A DNA stretch of 64,000 bases, taken from assembly GCA_935421215.2 (NCBI GenBank), contig OW285238.1:59823126-59887125 (forward strand). The letters are read 5' to 3'. The position numbers and the translations under genes are program-made. Below the pieces are notes generated by a model. The model was not told the origin of the DNA. It saw nothing but the letters and a program-made list of their open reading frames with translations, and searched no databases. The DNA comes from Melolontha melolontha. Its lineage: Eukaryota; Arthropoda; Insecta; Coleoptera; Scarabaeidae. This document shows, one piece after another, positions 23,801-32,469 of the stretch (positions within the stretch are counted from its first letter, which is position 1; every line of letters starts with the position of its first letter).

Positions 23801-26800
23801 CTTCTCGATAACACGATTTCAACAAATTATAACACTTAGGGTCTAAAGTATTTCTCTCGGTATTTTTAAAATCATAAGTAGTGCTTGATACTTAGGTATG
23901 ATTGTTTAAATAAAAATCTTGTTTTTCATTGTTTTTTTTTTCTTGTCAAACGAAAAGTTAACGTGAATATTTCAATCTTTAGATTTGCTCACAAGGTCTA
24001 GTAGTAGTAGACAAGGCCTATATTTGTTGTTTGTCAATAATGGTTGAATTAAATGAAAGATGGAGGATGCAAGTATTGATGTTCCATTTTGGCGATAGGA
24101 CAAGAACTCATCAGGAAAAACCTTTTCAATACTATACATCCCAATCGGCAGCGAATTGCGCGTTCTGTTGTTACCAAAACTTAAAGAAGGTAACATAAAT
24201 GGCGGTGTTCGCAATTTACAAAGAATTTTTTTTCATCTTCTATTTAGCAAACAAGCAAATAATACTTCTAATTCGGTATAGACTACAGTTTACAGCCTAA
24301 TACTTTACACCTATTTTTAGGTATACAAGGAATAAGCTACAATTATTGAGAATAGAAAAATCTAGTTACCTAGGAAAAACAAATTGTTGTTTATTAAATA
24401 GAGCATTATTTTATCTGTCAAATGCAGTTTAGTTTGTGCAATTCGATTGAATAGAGTCTGAGAAATAACCTATAGAATACGCTTCTGTTATCGAAAATGG
24501 AATTATCACGAGAGAATTTTCGGATAATGATTTACAATGATTTCAAGAAAGGCTTGAGCGTGTATGAGTGTGAGGAAAGTTTAAAATCGGCATTTGGGGA
24601 TCTCGCACCATCATTGGCTACTGGCCCTCCTCCAACTGTTGTTAATTCCAAAAATATTGCTGCAGTGAAGAAGATGGTGGAAGAGGACAATCGCATTGAT
24701 AGAGTACAAACTGAAGATTGGATCCTCGCAAGTGAGATCAAAATTGCACGAACATTTACATTTGAAAAAGGTTGTAGCTGGGTTTGTACACCATCAAAAG
24801 ATCAGATTTACAAAAAGCAGAACGTGTTAGAATTTGTCAACAAACTTTAGATAAAATTGTAACTGGCAATGAAACGTACACACCGTTTTTTGATGTTCCC
24901 ACTCGCCAAGAAAACCAAATCTGGATACATGAAGATGAGGAAACTCCTACGATGGTGAAGAAACAGCGAGCAATGAAAAAAGGAATGTACGCAGTATTTT
25001 TTAGAAATACGGGTTTGGTGGCCGCAATTAAATTGGATCAGAAGACAGTTACCGCTAAATAGTATGTTGAAAATTGTTTGCCTACTGTGTTCAGTAAAGT
25101 GCAAAGAAGGGGAATTATGTTACATCATGATAACGCGTCGTCCCATACAGCAGGGATAGCTGTTCAGTATTTAGCTGAAAATAAAATCGAAGTTATAGAA
25201 CATCCTCCTTACTCACCAGATTTGGCGATATATGACTTCTGACTATTTTTCGAGCTCAAAAAACATTTGAGAGGGAAAAGGTTCCAGTCCGAAGAAGATA
25301 TTAATATCGCCGTTAAGTGTTTTTTTGGTAGTATCCCGAAATACAGCTGGCTGAACGCTTTTGAACTATAGAAGGAATGAATGGTTAAGTGTATTATTGT
25401 TGATGGCAATTACTTTGAACATATTTAAAATAAAAATTCTGAAAACTTGTCAATCTTTCTATTCTCAATAATTGTAGCTTGCCCCTTGTATTACCAAAAT
25501 AGATGAAATAGTGGTTTTGCAAAAGTGAATAATTAATTGGAAAGTTACAAATTTATTTACCATACAAAGTTTAAATGCCTAGAGATGTGGACCAGACTTT
25601 GGAGTAGTTCGATGATCACACTTCGACTGGTACGACACATCAACGCCAAAGTTTGGTCCGCATCTTGAAGTATTCAAAGTTTTAAAATAATAAAATTGCA
25701 TTTAAATTTCGCACCGTTATAATAGTTCTTACTCGACCCGTATAGGTAGCGTACAAATCTCTGCCCCAATCTATGACGTAGATAGCCCGATCTAAGTCCG
25801 TTATCTATGCTATAAACGAGCCGATGTAAAGGCATGATATTAGTCGTCGTTCAGTAGGAAGAATTTTTTAAAAAGAAAAATACCATCCTTATAAAAATCG
25901 CCTCGTTCAAGAACTCTGATCATGATTTCGATAGAAGGCAAGAATTTTGTGAATCAATGATGAACATTTATAATCGTGAAAACAATTTTGTAAATAATAT
26001 AGTATTTTTGAATGAGGTAACCTTTTATTTGAACGGTATTATTCGTAGATATAACTGTCGGTATTGGGCATAGAGTAATTCTCACCGGATCCAAGAGGCG
26101 CATACACCCTAGAAAGCTTAGCGTTTGGGCTGGTATTTGTAAAAACAAAATAATAGGGCCTTTTTTTTATAGAAAAAACTCTAAATGGTCAAAGATATTT
26201 AGAACTTTTAAATAACCAGATAATTCCTGCATTGGAGGAAAATGGCTAACTTCCACAAAACATTTGGTTTTAGCAGATTAGATCGAACTTTTGCTCACAG
26301 ATGGATTACGCACGTTCTCCCGATCTGAATCTACTAGATTACTTCTTGTGTTTTTCCCGACCTAGAAATTTGCAAGATTTGGCTGAAAGAATTAATGAAG
26401 AGATACGAAGCATTTCTCCAGACATCATAATGGGTTACAAGAGAATATACAGACAGGTTGGCTTACTGTCAGGAAGCAGTTGGTGCCCATTTTGAAAATC
26501 TTATAAATTAAGCTTAACTTTGTTTATATGACCAGTTTATTTTCTTTTCTTTTGGAGAATCCCAAAATGTAAAAAAAATACTATTTAAAAAAGTATAACT
26601 CTAGTACTTTATATTTTATTTGACCACTGTATATTTAAAAAATACTTCAAATGATGACTTCATCGTTGTATAAAAATCTGTTGCAAAACAAATACACGTG
26701 GCTCTCAATCTCTAGCAATGAATGACAATACATACAAAAATTAATGAAACGGATTCATGCATTATATTTAGAATTCTTATTTAATAATTATTGAATTTTG

Positions 26801-27385
26801 AGTCATTTAATAATTATTTCGCATTTGTATAATGGGAATTTAACAATTCTAGCGTATTTAATAACTATATACGAAAATTGCATCGGTAGGTATGTACCGG
26901 ATAATCAGCTAATTTACAAAATTAAGCTAATTATATTACAGAAATTTAATAAAAACAACTTTCATTACAAACTCGTAAGTATTTATTAATTTTTTATCAT
27001 TTATTTTTAGTTATGGAATTATAAAGTAGATGGTAATATTTATTCATCTATTTTGCTTTATAACAATTACTTAATTTTTGGTACGCACGATTCCACAATA
27101 TTTTGTTTTGAACGCTCTATGGACAAAGTGGAGCCTATACTAAAATACAAACTTACTATTGATTCCCCAACATCTTCGACAGTTGCAATTTTAACTCATG
27201 ATGAAAAGGAATATATTGTTGCAACATGTATAACAGGGTATGTGTACATAATAAATACGGTGGATTTTTCCATAGTGTCAAGCCTAAAATTAAGTGGCGA
27301 TGTTTTTTCTACACCTGTTGTATTTAAAAATAAGGTATTTATAGGTTGCCGTGACAATAATTTAATTTGTATTACAATAAAGTAA
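5996..27385 (+). CDS. AASDH: Acyl-CoA synthetase family member 4 / beta-alanine-activating enzyme, seven exons
   Basis: Coding exons at 5996-6228, 6279-6578, 6640-7145, 7771-8611, 18072-18372, 18423-18668 and 27011-27385 join in frame with GT-AG borders to about 933 aa (human AASDH 1098). The N-terminus (MNLQDKIY) resembles that of the human enzyme. The AMP-binding domain shows SGTT at about 154-157, YGITE at 296-300, TGD at 371-373, IKRFGHRI near 392-399, and GKID whose Lys (about 478) is the usual adenylation lysine. A carrier-protein domain follows with GGTS (Ser about 534) for the phosphopantetheine arm. Exons 5-7 encode PQQ-like beta-propeller repeats (VGCYDHNMYCIEI, IFGTHDSTIFCFE, IGCRDNNLICI). 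The core SGTTG-x-PK motif reads SGTTNIQK, so Gly and Pro are lost but the Lys is kept. The family is a conserved, poorly understood adenylate-forming enzyme. Introns 4 and 6 are filled with transposons. Confidence 0.93.
8612..9310 (+). other. AASDH intron 4, left part
   Basis: This begins at the donor GTGGGT after exon 4. AT-rich; no exon or defined repeat could be supported before the GIY-YIG remnant. Confidence 0.4.
9320..9600 (-). mobile_element. Penelope-like element remnant: GIY-YIG endonuclease C-terminus
   Basis: Read on the minus strand, 9594 down to about 9421 gives a degenerate GIY-YIG domain: DVYSCGGVYLGEAKRS, then GHECW and ALAEQRLKTGYQIQF. After a frameshift it continues as FRESIEIL (about 9385-9360), the segment that ends many GIY-YIG-bearing retroelement proteins. 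The right edge is cut by the hAT whose target duplication starts at 9655. A second, more decayed copy of the terminal segment lies at 13640-13745. Confidence 0.6.
9663..10967 (-). mobile_element. hAT relic with 8-bp target duplication
   Basis: Termini begin TAGAGAGGTTCATTCGAATA at 9663 and end as the inverted form at 10967. Both are flanked by a perfect 8-bp duplication CTGATAAG (9655-9662 and 10968-10975). Minus-strand fragments (about 10120-9770) include PEPPQPILTRWGTW, shared with the longer hAT at 32269-34790, and a degenerate C-terminal dimerisation segment. Most of the transposase is missing. The 161-bp MITE at 16851 shares these termini. Confidence 0.85.
11375..11501. mobile_element. 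127-bp hAT-type MITE
   Basis: Inverted termini TAGGGCTGGGCGA...CGCCCAGCCCTA flank an internal stretch rich in repeated ATCGATACC/GGTATCGAT words. A perfect 8-bp duplication GTTTCTAC lies on both sides (11367-11374, 11502-11509). A diverged end of a related element is seen near 46795. Confidence 0.9.
11925..13093 (+). mobile_element. Dead mariner
   Basis: About 1.17 kb between TA dinucleotides, with inverted termini sharing GGCGGATTGATATATAA. Plus-strand remnants include a helix-turn-helix segment near 12245-12340 (CRIAHKQIARQLGINQETVQ) and an ESWVHHDDSDNKPQS-like segment near 12495, recognisable as the mariner catalytic region. Many stops and frameshifts are present. Confidence 0.8.
13640..13745 (-). 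mobile_element. Second GIY-YIG (Penelope-like) C-terminal remnant
   Basis: On the minus strand this reads HESIEIVKHSNNINNDY, the conserved tail seen in the 9320-9600 copy. Nucleotide similarity between the two copies extends over roughly 150 bp, including GGTTTGCCAG and TTTCTATAGATTC. Whether the adjacent 13430-13640 belongs to the same element is unclear. Confidence 0.45.
14266..16328 (+). mobile_element. Tc1-like transposon, decayed, carrying a nested MITE
   Basis: Flanked by TA on both sides, with about 33-bp inverted termini containing AACAACATAAGGTTCGGACG. The plus-strand transposase starts near 15114 (MGHGKATSKKVCEIVVKQY) and shows the Tc1 catalytic region around 15617 (FSDESKFDVSKGD, later GRMEIIDGTVNTVKYQ and FIFQQ) before degenerating. 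The element is enlarged by the TTAA-flanked MITE at 14401-14927. Confidence 0.85.
14401..14927. mobile_element. 527-bp MITE with TTAA target duplication
   Basis: Ends are GATGGCTTTACACGATCAAA and, inverted, GGTGGCTTTACACGGTCAAA, each followed by repeated AATTCATGAATT palindromes. TTAA lies directly outside both ends (14397-14400, 14928-14931), as for piggyBac-type insertion. There is no coding capacity. Confidence 0.85.
16851..17011. mobile_element. 161-bp near-palindromic hAT MITE
   Basis: It is almost entirely two inverted arms (TCGTCCTCGCGC...TATTTTATCAGTCGCCGC and its complement) around a short centre. A perfect 8-bp duplication GTTATGAG flanks it (16843-16850, 17012-17019). The arms match the termini of the hAT relic at 9663-10967, so that family probably mobilised it. 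Confidence 0.9.
17020..18071 (+). other. AASDH intron 4, right part
   Basis: AT-rich intron up to the acceptor TTTTAG before exon 5. No exon or defined repeat was found. Confidence 0.4.
19088..20745 (-). mobile_element. IS630/Tc1/mariner-type transposon with long TIRs, nearly complete
   Basis: Flanked by TA. Termini start CAGGGTGAGTCGTGA and the inverted similarity runs for about 120 bp inward, including a shared ATTTTTATTTGTTTTCGAG block. It carries one minus-strand transposase (19257-20289) broken once. The layout of the termini parallels the neighbouring element at 20800-22747, so the two are related families. Confidence 0.9.
19257..20289 (-). pseudogene. DDE transposase (N-terminal DUF4817-like HTH), one frameshift
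   Basis: Read on the minus strand: 20289-20035 gives the N-terminal helix-turn-helix region (MPHTYSNLEYANMVFVYGFC), and 20027-19257 the catalytic part. Catalytic signatures are LFTDEATFTRDG, FYQHDGAPAHY and SADLTPLDYCLW. Between the Asp of QHDGAP and the Asp of TPLD I count 41 residues, i.e. DD41D spacing. The two frames meet near 20030-20040 with a one-base shift. The C-terminus GGIFENIL is intact. The single break suggests fairly recent activity. Confidence 0.85.
20746..20799. repeat. (TA)n microsatellite between two transposons
   Basis: Nearly uninterrupted TA repeat. It separates two TA-inserting elements by only about 54 bp and was probably the target of at least one of them. Confidence 0.9.
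20813..21159 (+). pseudogene. Copy of AASDH exon 5 part, intron 5 and exon 6 part
   Basis: Corresponds to 18221-18573 of the same gene in the same orientation. By eye I count seven substitutions and one 6-bp deletion; intron 5 is unchanged. A G-to-T change creates TAA in the exon 6 copy (near 21120), and the 6-bp deletion lies in the exon 5 copy. Because the intron is retained, the copy was made from DNA, not from mRNA. If its splice sites were used, it would poison the AASDH transcript. Confidence 0.93.
21622..22574 (+). pseudogene. DDE transposase of the capturing element, degraded
   Basis: N-terminus MPYRFSSQEYA starts at 21622. Frameshifts and stops follow. The C-terminal third (22230-22574) is open and shows FHIDGAPPHFGIAVRNW, WIGRGGPVEWPPRSPDLNPL and GGGHIENIIN. 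I count 40 residues between the Asp of HIDGAP and the Asp of NPLD. Clearly related to the transposase at 19257-20289. Confidence 0.85.
22748..23714 (+). other. AASDH intron 6, middle part
   Basis: Nothing recognisable. A short more GC-rich stretch near 23030-23200 could be old retroelement sequence but gave no convincing protein match. Confidence 0.35.
24324..25490 (+). mobile_element. mariner nested in the element above
   Basis: Inverted termini share AAGCTACAATTATTGAGAAT. The plus-strand transposase (24497-25428) has MELSRENFRIMIYNDFKKG at its start, GNETYTPFFDVPTRQENQIW in the middle, LHHDNASSHTAG with the second Asp, and PPYSPDLAIYDF with the third. A frameshift near 24790-24830 and several stops break it. 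The inserted position interrupts the transposase of the surrounding element, so it is the younger of the two. Confidence 0.88.
25566..25684. repeat. About 119-bp imperfect palindrome (small MITE-like)
   Basis: Arms contain GATGTGGACCAGACTTTGG and CCAAAGTTTGGTCCGCATC, with the match extending to both edges. No duplication was identified. It lies in the right half of the split element at 23715-26629. Confidence 0.6.
26630..27010 (+). other. AASDH intron 6, right end
   Basis: AT-rich, ending in the acceptor TTATTTTTAG before exon 7. Nothing else seen. Confidence 0.5.
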
Positions 27386-27485
27386 ATAAATAATAATTTA
27401 TATTAGTTTTATTGGATTTGAACTTGACTGAATAATAATCATTCTGAATTAACTGTAGTGATTTTGTGTCAATATTTTTACCTAA

Positions 27486-27491
27486 AATAAA
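27486..27491 (+). terminator. Candidate AASDH polyadenylation signal
   Basis: AATAAA about 100 nt after the stop codon. Other AATAAA-like words overlap the stop itself; the assignment is a guess from spacing. Confidence 0.3.
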
Positions 27492-27642
27492 TTTAAGACG
27501 CTGCGGGAATTACTGCACACTGCACTATCTACCATTACCATAAGCAGGCACTAGCATATGTAATTAACCCTCTGTCTCGAAAATAACCAGATAGCGTAAA
27601 AAAAAAATTTGTTAGAAATGTTAACAAAATTAATTTTATTTA

Positions 27643-29186
27643 CAGTAATCCCTTAACATTCGTGGTTTTTGATCATTCGCGATCATTAAAATGTGGACGA
27701 ATTCCATATTCGCGATTTTTGGATTTGATTCTTCGCGAGTGTCGCGGCTAGTGCGCATACCCGCGCGAAAATTGTTTCTCAAGTACGAAATAAATTTCTT
27801 GGAGAGACAAAAAATGCTTTAAGCGTTTGATTGGAGGAAATGTCTCAAAAGCATGTTCCGATCAGTTCTGCTCTGATAAGAGTTAAGGCTAAAAAATATT
27901 TGATCGTATAAACAAAGATTCCGATTTATTGTTCGACTTCCAGGCCAGCAAAGGTTGGTTTGAAAATTTCAAGAAAAGGCATAATTTGCAAATATAAAAT
28001 CGACCGGCCAATCGGCGTCTGCTGGCCATGGGGCAAGAAAACAATTTCGCTTAAAATTTCAATAATTCAAGAAGGAGGATTACTACCACAACAGGTATTT
28101 CATACGGATGAGACGGGACTGTTTTGGAAGAGAATGCCGAATAGGACTTTCCTTTCCAAAACAGGCTAACTCCAGGCTTCAAGGTGGCAAAAGATCGAGT
28201 TTCTCTTCTCTTGTGTGCAAATGCCTCAGGTGATATTCAGTTAAACCCGATGATGATATATCGGTCCCTAGCATTAAAGAGAAAAAATAAAAACAGTTAG
28301 CTGTTTTTTAGCGCGCTAATAAAAATAATTTTGGATTCAATTGAGCTTAATTCAGAAGAAACAGTGATTTCCAGTTGGAAAAAAATTTAACATAGCGGAT
28401 TGCATCGCAGATATCGACACCTCACTGAGAGAGTTGAAGAAAAGCTCTATCAATGCATGTTGGAAGTATCTTTGACCGGAAGTGGTTGTTAAAGTGAACC
28501 ACCTTCCGCCTATTATAAATCCAGAAGAGGTCCCGGAACTTGCCCATCAAATCGGGGATGATGGATTTGAGGATATCAGGCAAGAGGAAATTAATGATCT
28601 AATAGAATCTCACGAAAACGGGCTAACCGAAGAAGAGCTATTGGAGATAACGAAAGACAAACAACAGGACTTCGAAGAAGGTGAAGATGGAAAGGAGGAG
28701 GATGAAATCTCAGGCAAGCGTTAACATGTTTTTACCCCAGGCAAGAAGTTCTCGTTGAAGCACCTAAGAGAAATTTTAATCTTAATTTTAAGCTCTTGAA
28801 TTTGATCCGTTCCTTGTTCGAAGTTTTAAGTTTAAGAGAGAAAGCGAGGTTGCGATGGCCACTTACGTCGAACTGGAAAAGTTGCAGATGCAATCGGCCA
28901 AGGAATCCCTGATTACTCCTTATTTTTTGCCTTCAACAAGCAACAATTTACTAAACTGTAATTACATACACAGGTAGATTAAAATATAAGTTTGAAAACG
29001 TTGTGTAATGGAAGAAAAACATATACACATATATATATTATTATAAAACCGTAAAACAAATCACATATGTTTTGTACCTTTATTTACCATTGTGGAACGT
29101 AACCCCCTCATTTGCACAGAAAGATGGACTCAACATTCGCAAAGTTTTTCTGAGGCGCAACCCTCGCGAATGTTAAGGGATTACTG
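27643..29186 (+). mobile_element. Tigger/pogo-like transposon, decayed
   Basis: TA-flanked, with inverted termini CAGTAATCCCTTAACATTCG. Plus-strand pieces match Tigger-type transposases: SKGWFENFKKRHN near 27950, QQVFHTDETGLFWKRMPNRT (28089-28148, containing the catalytic Asp), and an acidic C-terminal segment with ENGLTEEELLEI (28608 onward). Stops and frameshifts throughout. Confidence 0.88.
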
Positions 29187-29340
29187 TATTTGAAATATTC
29201 TCCTTCAGCAGAAATACAACGATTTGCACGTTCAAGAAGTGGATCAAATCACTTTTTATGTCGCTGATTGTAATGGTGTTAAGATTGCTAGTCGTTGACT
29301 GTTAATTATTTATTTAGCGTATGCCTAACATCAATTTAAA

Positions 29341-29700
29341 TTTAAAGTTACATATACATCCATAGAATAGTTAAATTTTAAAATCAAGACCATTGATCCA
29401 GTCCAACGCGAAGTCAATGGCTTTAAAGAAGTCGTTCATCTCACCTCCATATACTGTAAGGGGCATTCAGCTGTAATATGGTGAATAGTCTGACGAGGTT
29501 CTCTGCATTCGCATATCGGTGTCTCAGTCAGTGTCGGTTATAGAATAAGTCTCGACAGATGTCGTGCCGAGGTAGTTCCATTTCTGATATCGGTACGGTA
29601 GGATCGGTGATATGGGCGTTTCAAGGCTTCCAAATACTCTCTCCATCTATCATTTGGGTTGACATTTTCAGCTAGCAATAGTGGAGGAGACCTAGACTTC
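29341..29700 (-). mobile_element. Non-LTR retrotransposon ORF2 C-terminal fragment
   Basis: On the minus strand, near 29440-29530, PICECREPRQTIHHITAECP resembles the Cys/His motif (CxCG-x3-QT-x2-H-x4-C) that closes the reverse-transcriptase ORF of jockey/R1-type elements. It is followed by FALDWINGLD. No reverse-transcriptase core is present, so it is a short 3' remnant. Confidence 0.6.
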
Positions 29701-30000
29701 GTCTACTGGAAGGTTGGGATTCGATTTGACCGTTAAATGTCTTCAATTGATGCAAAACGGTTTCCTTTCATTACCGACTGCTGTTTATGGATTAAAAAAT
29801 AATCGCATGTAGCCAAATCAAGTGAATACGAGGGATATGGAAGCTAACATTTTATTTTTAGTCAAAAATCAATAACAATTGGACAATAATTTATACAGAG
29901 TGGCTCTCGATATTAAGGGAGAACATAACAAAACGCTTCAGTTTACTAACATAATACTCAAAAATATTCGTTGAACCGCTTGGAATTAATTCTTTGTGCA

Positions 30001-30084
30001 GAAGTTAAATCAATACAATTTCACTACTTTTTATAATTCCATGAGAATTATAAAAAGTAGTGAAATTGTATTGATTTTAACTTC
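30001..30084. repeat. Near-perfect long hairpin (40-bp arms, 5-nt loop)
   Basis: Left arm 30001-30039 and right arm 30045-30084 are inverse complements apart from one extra A, around the loop CATGA. The arm contains CAATACAATTTCACTACTTT. No terminal duplication is visible, and flanking sequence on either side is unrelated. Confidence 0.95.
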
Positions 30085-30515
30085 TCTAGTTCATCTGGTG
30101 ACCGTCATTCAGCACTTTAACGCTTCGTAATGCCCAATCCAGTACAATTTTTGGGCATTCGTCAATCGATGTACTACAAACTTTGAATTTAACTTCCAAA
30201 ATCACCCATTTTTTCGGCGGTCATCGTTTCAATTGATCGACCTAAACACTGTTGCCTTCTCTGATGTCACTTAAAAACCAGTGTTTGTGATACCGTTTTC
30301 TACACAGAACTTAATGTTGATGCTTTAATTTTTCAAATTTTTCAACCGAGGCACACCAACTATTCCTAATGAACGAAATGCCAATTTTTACAGATTATAT
30401 AGAAAAGAACCTTGCCTCAAAAGCTTATAAACTAAATTACGTTGCGTTTAACCGTCCCCACGTACGAAGGACTCAAAACTTTCGAAATATGTATATTTTA
30501 ATGTTCATCTAAGTG

Positions 30516-31095
30516 TGTAGCAATGTTATGTGAGGATTCTCACACGTTAATTTCACGCCGACATAGAAAACCATATCACGCGTGACTGCGTGCGTGTACT
30601 TCCATCCTCGGATTCACGTTTCTATCGTGCCCGGTTAATATAAATTTGGCCCCATTTCGCTCTATTATTCAGAACGATATCGTTATTCTGGATGGCGATG
30701 CTCTTAGCTCCTTAGAACCGCGTCGTCAGTTTGACGGTATAATTTCGTCCCGAAACCGCATTGTTAGACTAGATGGCATAAGTATGCTCCAGAACCGGGT
30801 CGGTTGACTTGATAGCATAAGCTCGATTCGGAACCGCGTCGTCAAATTTGATGGAGTAAGTCCACCGCTAGTATTCTTTTTTAATATGTGATTATCTTGC
30901 TCACAGATTGTGTGCTACCCTGTACCGCTCAAGCAAGCAATTTTGTTTTTCCAAGCCCGTAAGCAAATGTCAGTAACCAACATATAGTTCAAGTCTCGAA
31001 CTATATTTTAATTAACGATTTTTCTTGCTGCGACGCGCAACCCGCCCCTCGGTTTGGCGCCGTCAGTGTTGGGGATCTCATGTCGCATCGCTACA
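30516..31095 (+). mobile_element. Candidate solo LTR with internal minisatellite
   Basis: The block starts TGTAGCAATG and ends CATCGCTACA, a 9/10 inverted repeat of the TG...CA type. A TATA-like TTAATATAAAT (about 30637) precedes the 39-bp repeats. TTTGGCGCCGTCAGTGTTGG near 31050 resembles a primer-binding site; if that is what it is, the LTR ends just before it instead. No target duplication was found and no internal coding region follows. Confidence 0.45.
30691..30857. repeat. 39-bp degenerate tandem repeat, about four units
   Basis: Units start at 30691 (42 bp), 30733, 30772 and 30811 (39 bp each), with a partial unit at 30850. The recurring core is GATGGCATAAG followed by GAACCGCGTCGTCA. 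The units are diverged from one another. Confidence 0.85.
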
Positions 31096-31275
31096 TGTAA
31101 TGACCCTGAGTATAGATTACAACTGTTAGAATAACAATATTTAATTTTGGATTAATAAATACCTTACAGACACTTGGTAAAAATATTTTCTTTTACTCTT
31201 CCAATAATCACTATATTACTAATCTAAATTTAATTCCTTCATGTAATAATATAATATAAACAGCTTTACTTCACT

Positions 31276-31323
31276 AGCCAAACTGGCGAAGTCTAGTTGA
31301 GACAGAAACACGTGTCTTTGGCT
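31276..31323 (+). ncRNA. Hammerhead-ribozyme-like motif
   Basis: Helix I is a perfect 7-bp pairing of AGCCAAA (31276-31282) with TTTGGCT (31317-31323). Between them lie CTGGCGA (canonical CUGANGA with A6 changed to G), a stem GTCT...AGAC, GAAA (31305-31308), a self-complementary CACGTG and the cleavage triplet GTC. The A6-to-G change and an A-A mismatch at the base of helix II suggest a relic. The very short self-complementary helix III is typical of dimeric hammerheads in Penelope-like elements and retrozymes. No such parent element is seen beside it. Confidence 0.55.
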
Positions 31324-31574
31324 GAAGTAAATGTTGGAAAATACGAGGTCTATGTCCATGTGTACAGATACAGATGTGTGTAATGCATGTCTGTTTCAGT
31401 TGTAACAAATGCGTAATACGTGCTTAACGTATTGATGTACTCAAATTTCTTTGGTAACAGCATTTATTTTCAAAATAAGATGTAAATCAAAATAAATCGC
31501 GCTGTAAGTGGAAATGTTACCAAAGCATGCTTGCTGACTACTCCTGGGGGATTAAAACATATTTGTTTCCAACA

Positions 31575-31800
31575 AGATGGAGCACCCACCCCCTCACTAT
31601 GCCCTTAATGTTAAAAGTTTTTTAAACGAAACATTTACAAATCGCTGAATTGGTTGTAGCCGATTCATCGAATGCACGGTCTCCAGATTTAAATCCCCTA
31701 GATTTTTTCCTTTGGGGCCATTTAAAAATCTGTGGTTTATACTAGACCACTGCATAATCTGGATAAGTTACGGCAACAGTATACACAATAACGACAAAGC
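31575..31800 (+). mobile_element. DDE transposase fragment
   Basis: Frameshifted plus-strand remnant with a FQQDGAP segment near 31589, a LNETFTNRWIG-like stretch and ARSPDLNPLDFFLWGHLK near 31676-31729. Same superfamily as the elements in AASDH intron 6. Its ends were not found. Confidence 0.7.
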
Positions 31801-32268
31801 ATCGTGTTACATGTGTGAGTTTGTAGCATTTATATTCTACTTTCTAACGAAACTCGATTAGCTGCTTAATTGTTGGTGTTTTATTTGGTTATTAACTGTT
31901 AAATTGCTATCAAATGTCAATTCTATTTATCGTTCGTTATTATTAAATTTGCCTAATAAAAAATGTACTATATTTGTTTTAATTATCACCATTTTATCAT
32001 TTATTTCTATTAGAAATCGTTAAAATTAAGCTAATGAAATCAATCCATGTTTTAAGAAATAAATGTCTAATTGTAATTTACATTATTTCAGTAGCGATAT
32101 GTTGATATTCTGTTATTCTATAAAACTAGCTTTATTACACTTCTGTACTCGAGTTTAAACCAACTTCACAGCCATCTCTCAAGGTCACAAAATTTGGTCA
32201 CCGAAAACCCTATTTCTAAAAACTGTTGTCGTTGCTGATTAGTAGAGTGGACCAGTTCGGAGCGAAAG
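31801..32268. other. Intergenic, no gene seen
   Basis: AT-rich with no supported feature. Confidence 0.35.
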
Positions 32269-32469
32269 CAGAGGCGTGACTAACGAATTGGTTACCGCAT
32301 GCGAAACATTATTAATATCTAGAGATATACTATCACGAACGGTGCTGTTATTATGTTAGATACAAAAAAAATCTAAGACGGTTTTTCTAGATTATGAAAC
32401 GTTCTCGATGATACGTATAAAAAATTAAATCTAAAATGTATGTAGATGATTAAAAAAAAACTTACCGTC

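Larger units (their letters stand above)
23715..26629 (+). mobile_element. IS630/Tc1/mariner-type transposon split by a nested mariner
   Basis: TA-flanked, with matching ends sharing AAAGTTATACTTT-like and TTTTTTACATTTT blocks within the first 95 bp (left 23715, right 26629). Plus-strand transposase pieces are an N-terminal segment from 24039 (ERWRMQVLMFHFGDRTRTHQE region, then HPNRQRIARSVVTKLKEG) and, after the nested element, a catalytic region from about 25925 (RRQEFCESMMNIYNRENNF, FLNEVTFYLNG, KLSVWAGICKNKIIGPFF). The tail ends ENLIN-stop at about 26511. Several stops are present. Confidence 0.8.
29205..30390 (-). mobile_element. Broken mariner, minus strand
   Basis: Three separated minus-strand segments look like one mariner: an N-terminal NIKFCVENGITNTG segment near 30300-30330, a catalytic-region segment LPYPSYSLDLATCDYF near 29800-29850, and a C-terminal ERANRCISAEGEYF segment near 29215-29260. 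The pieces are separated by a LINE tail and by the hairpin at 30001. Boundaries are approximate. Confidence 0.5.
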
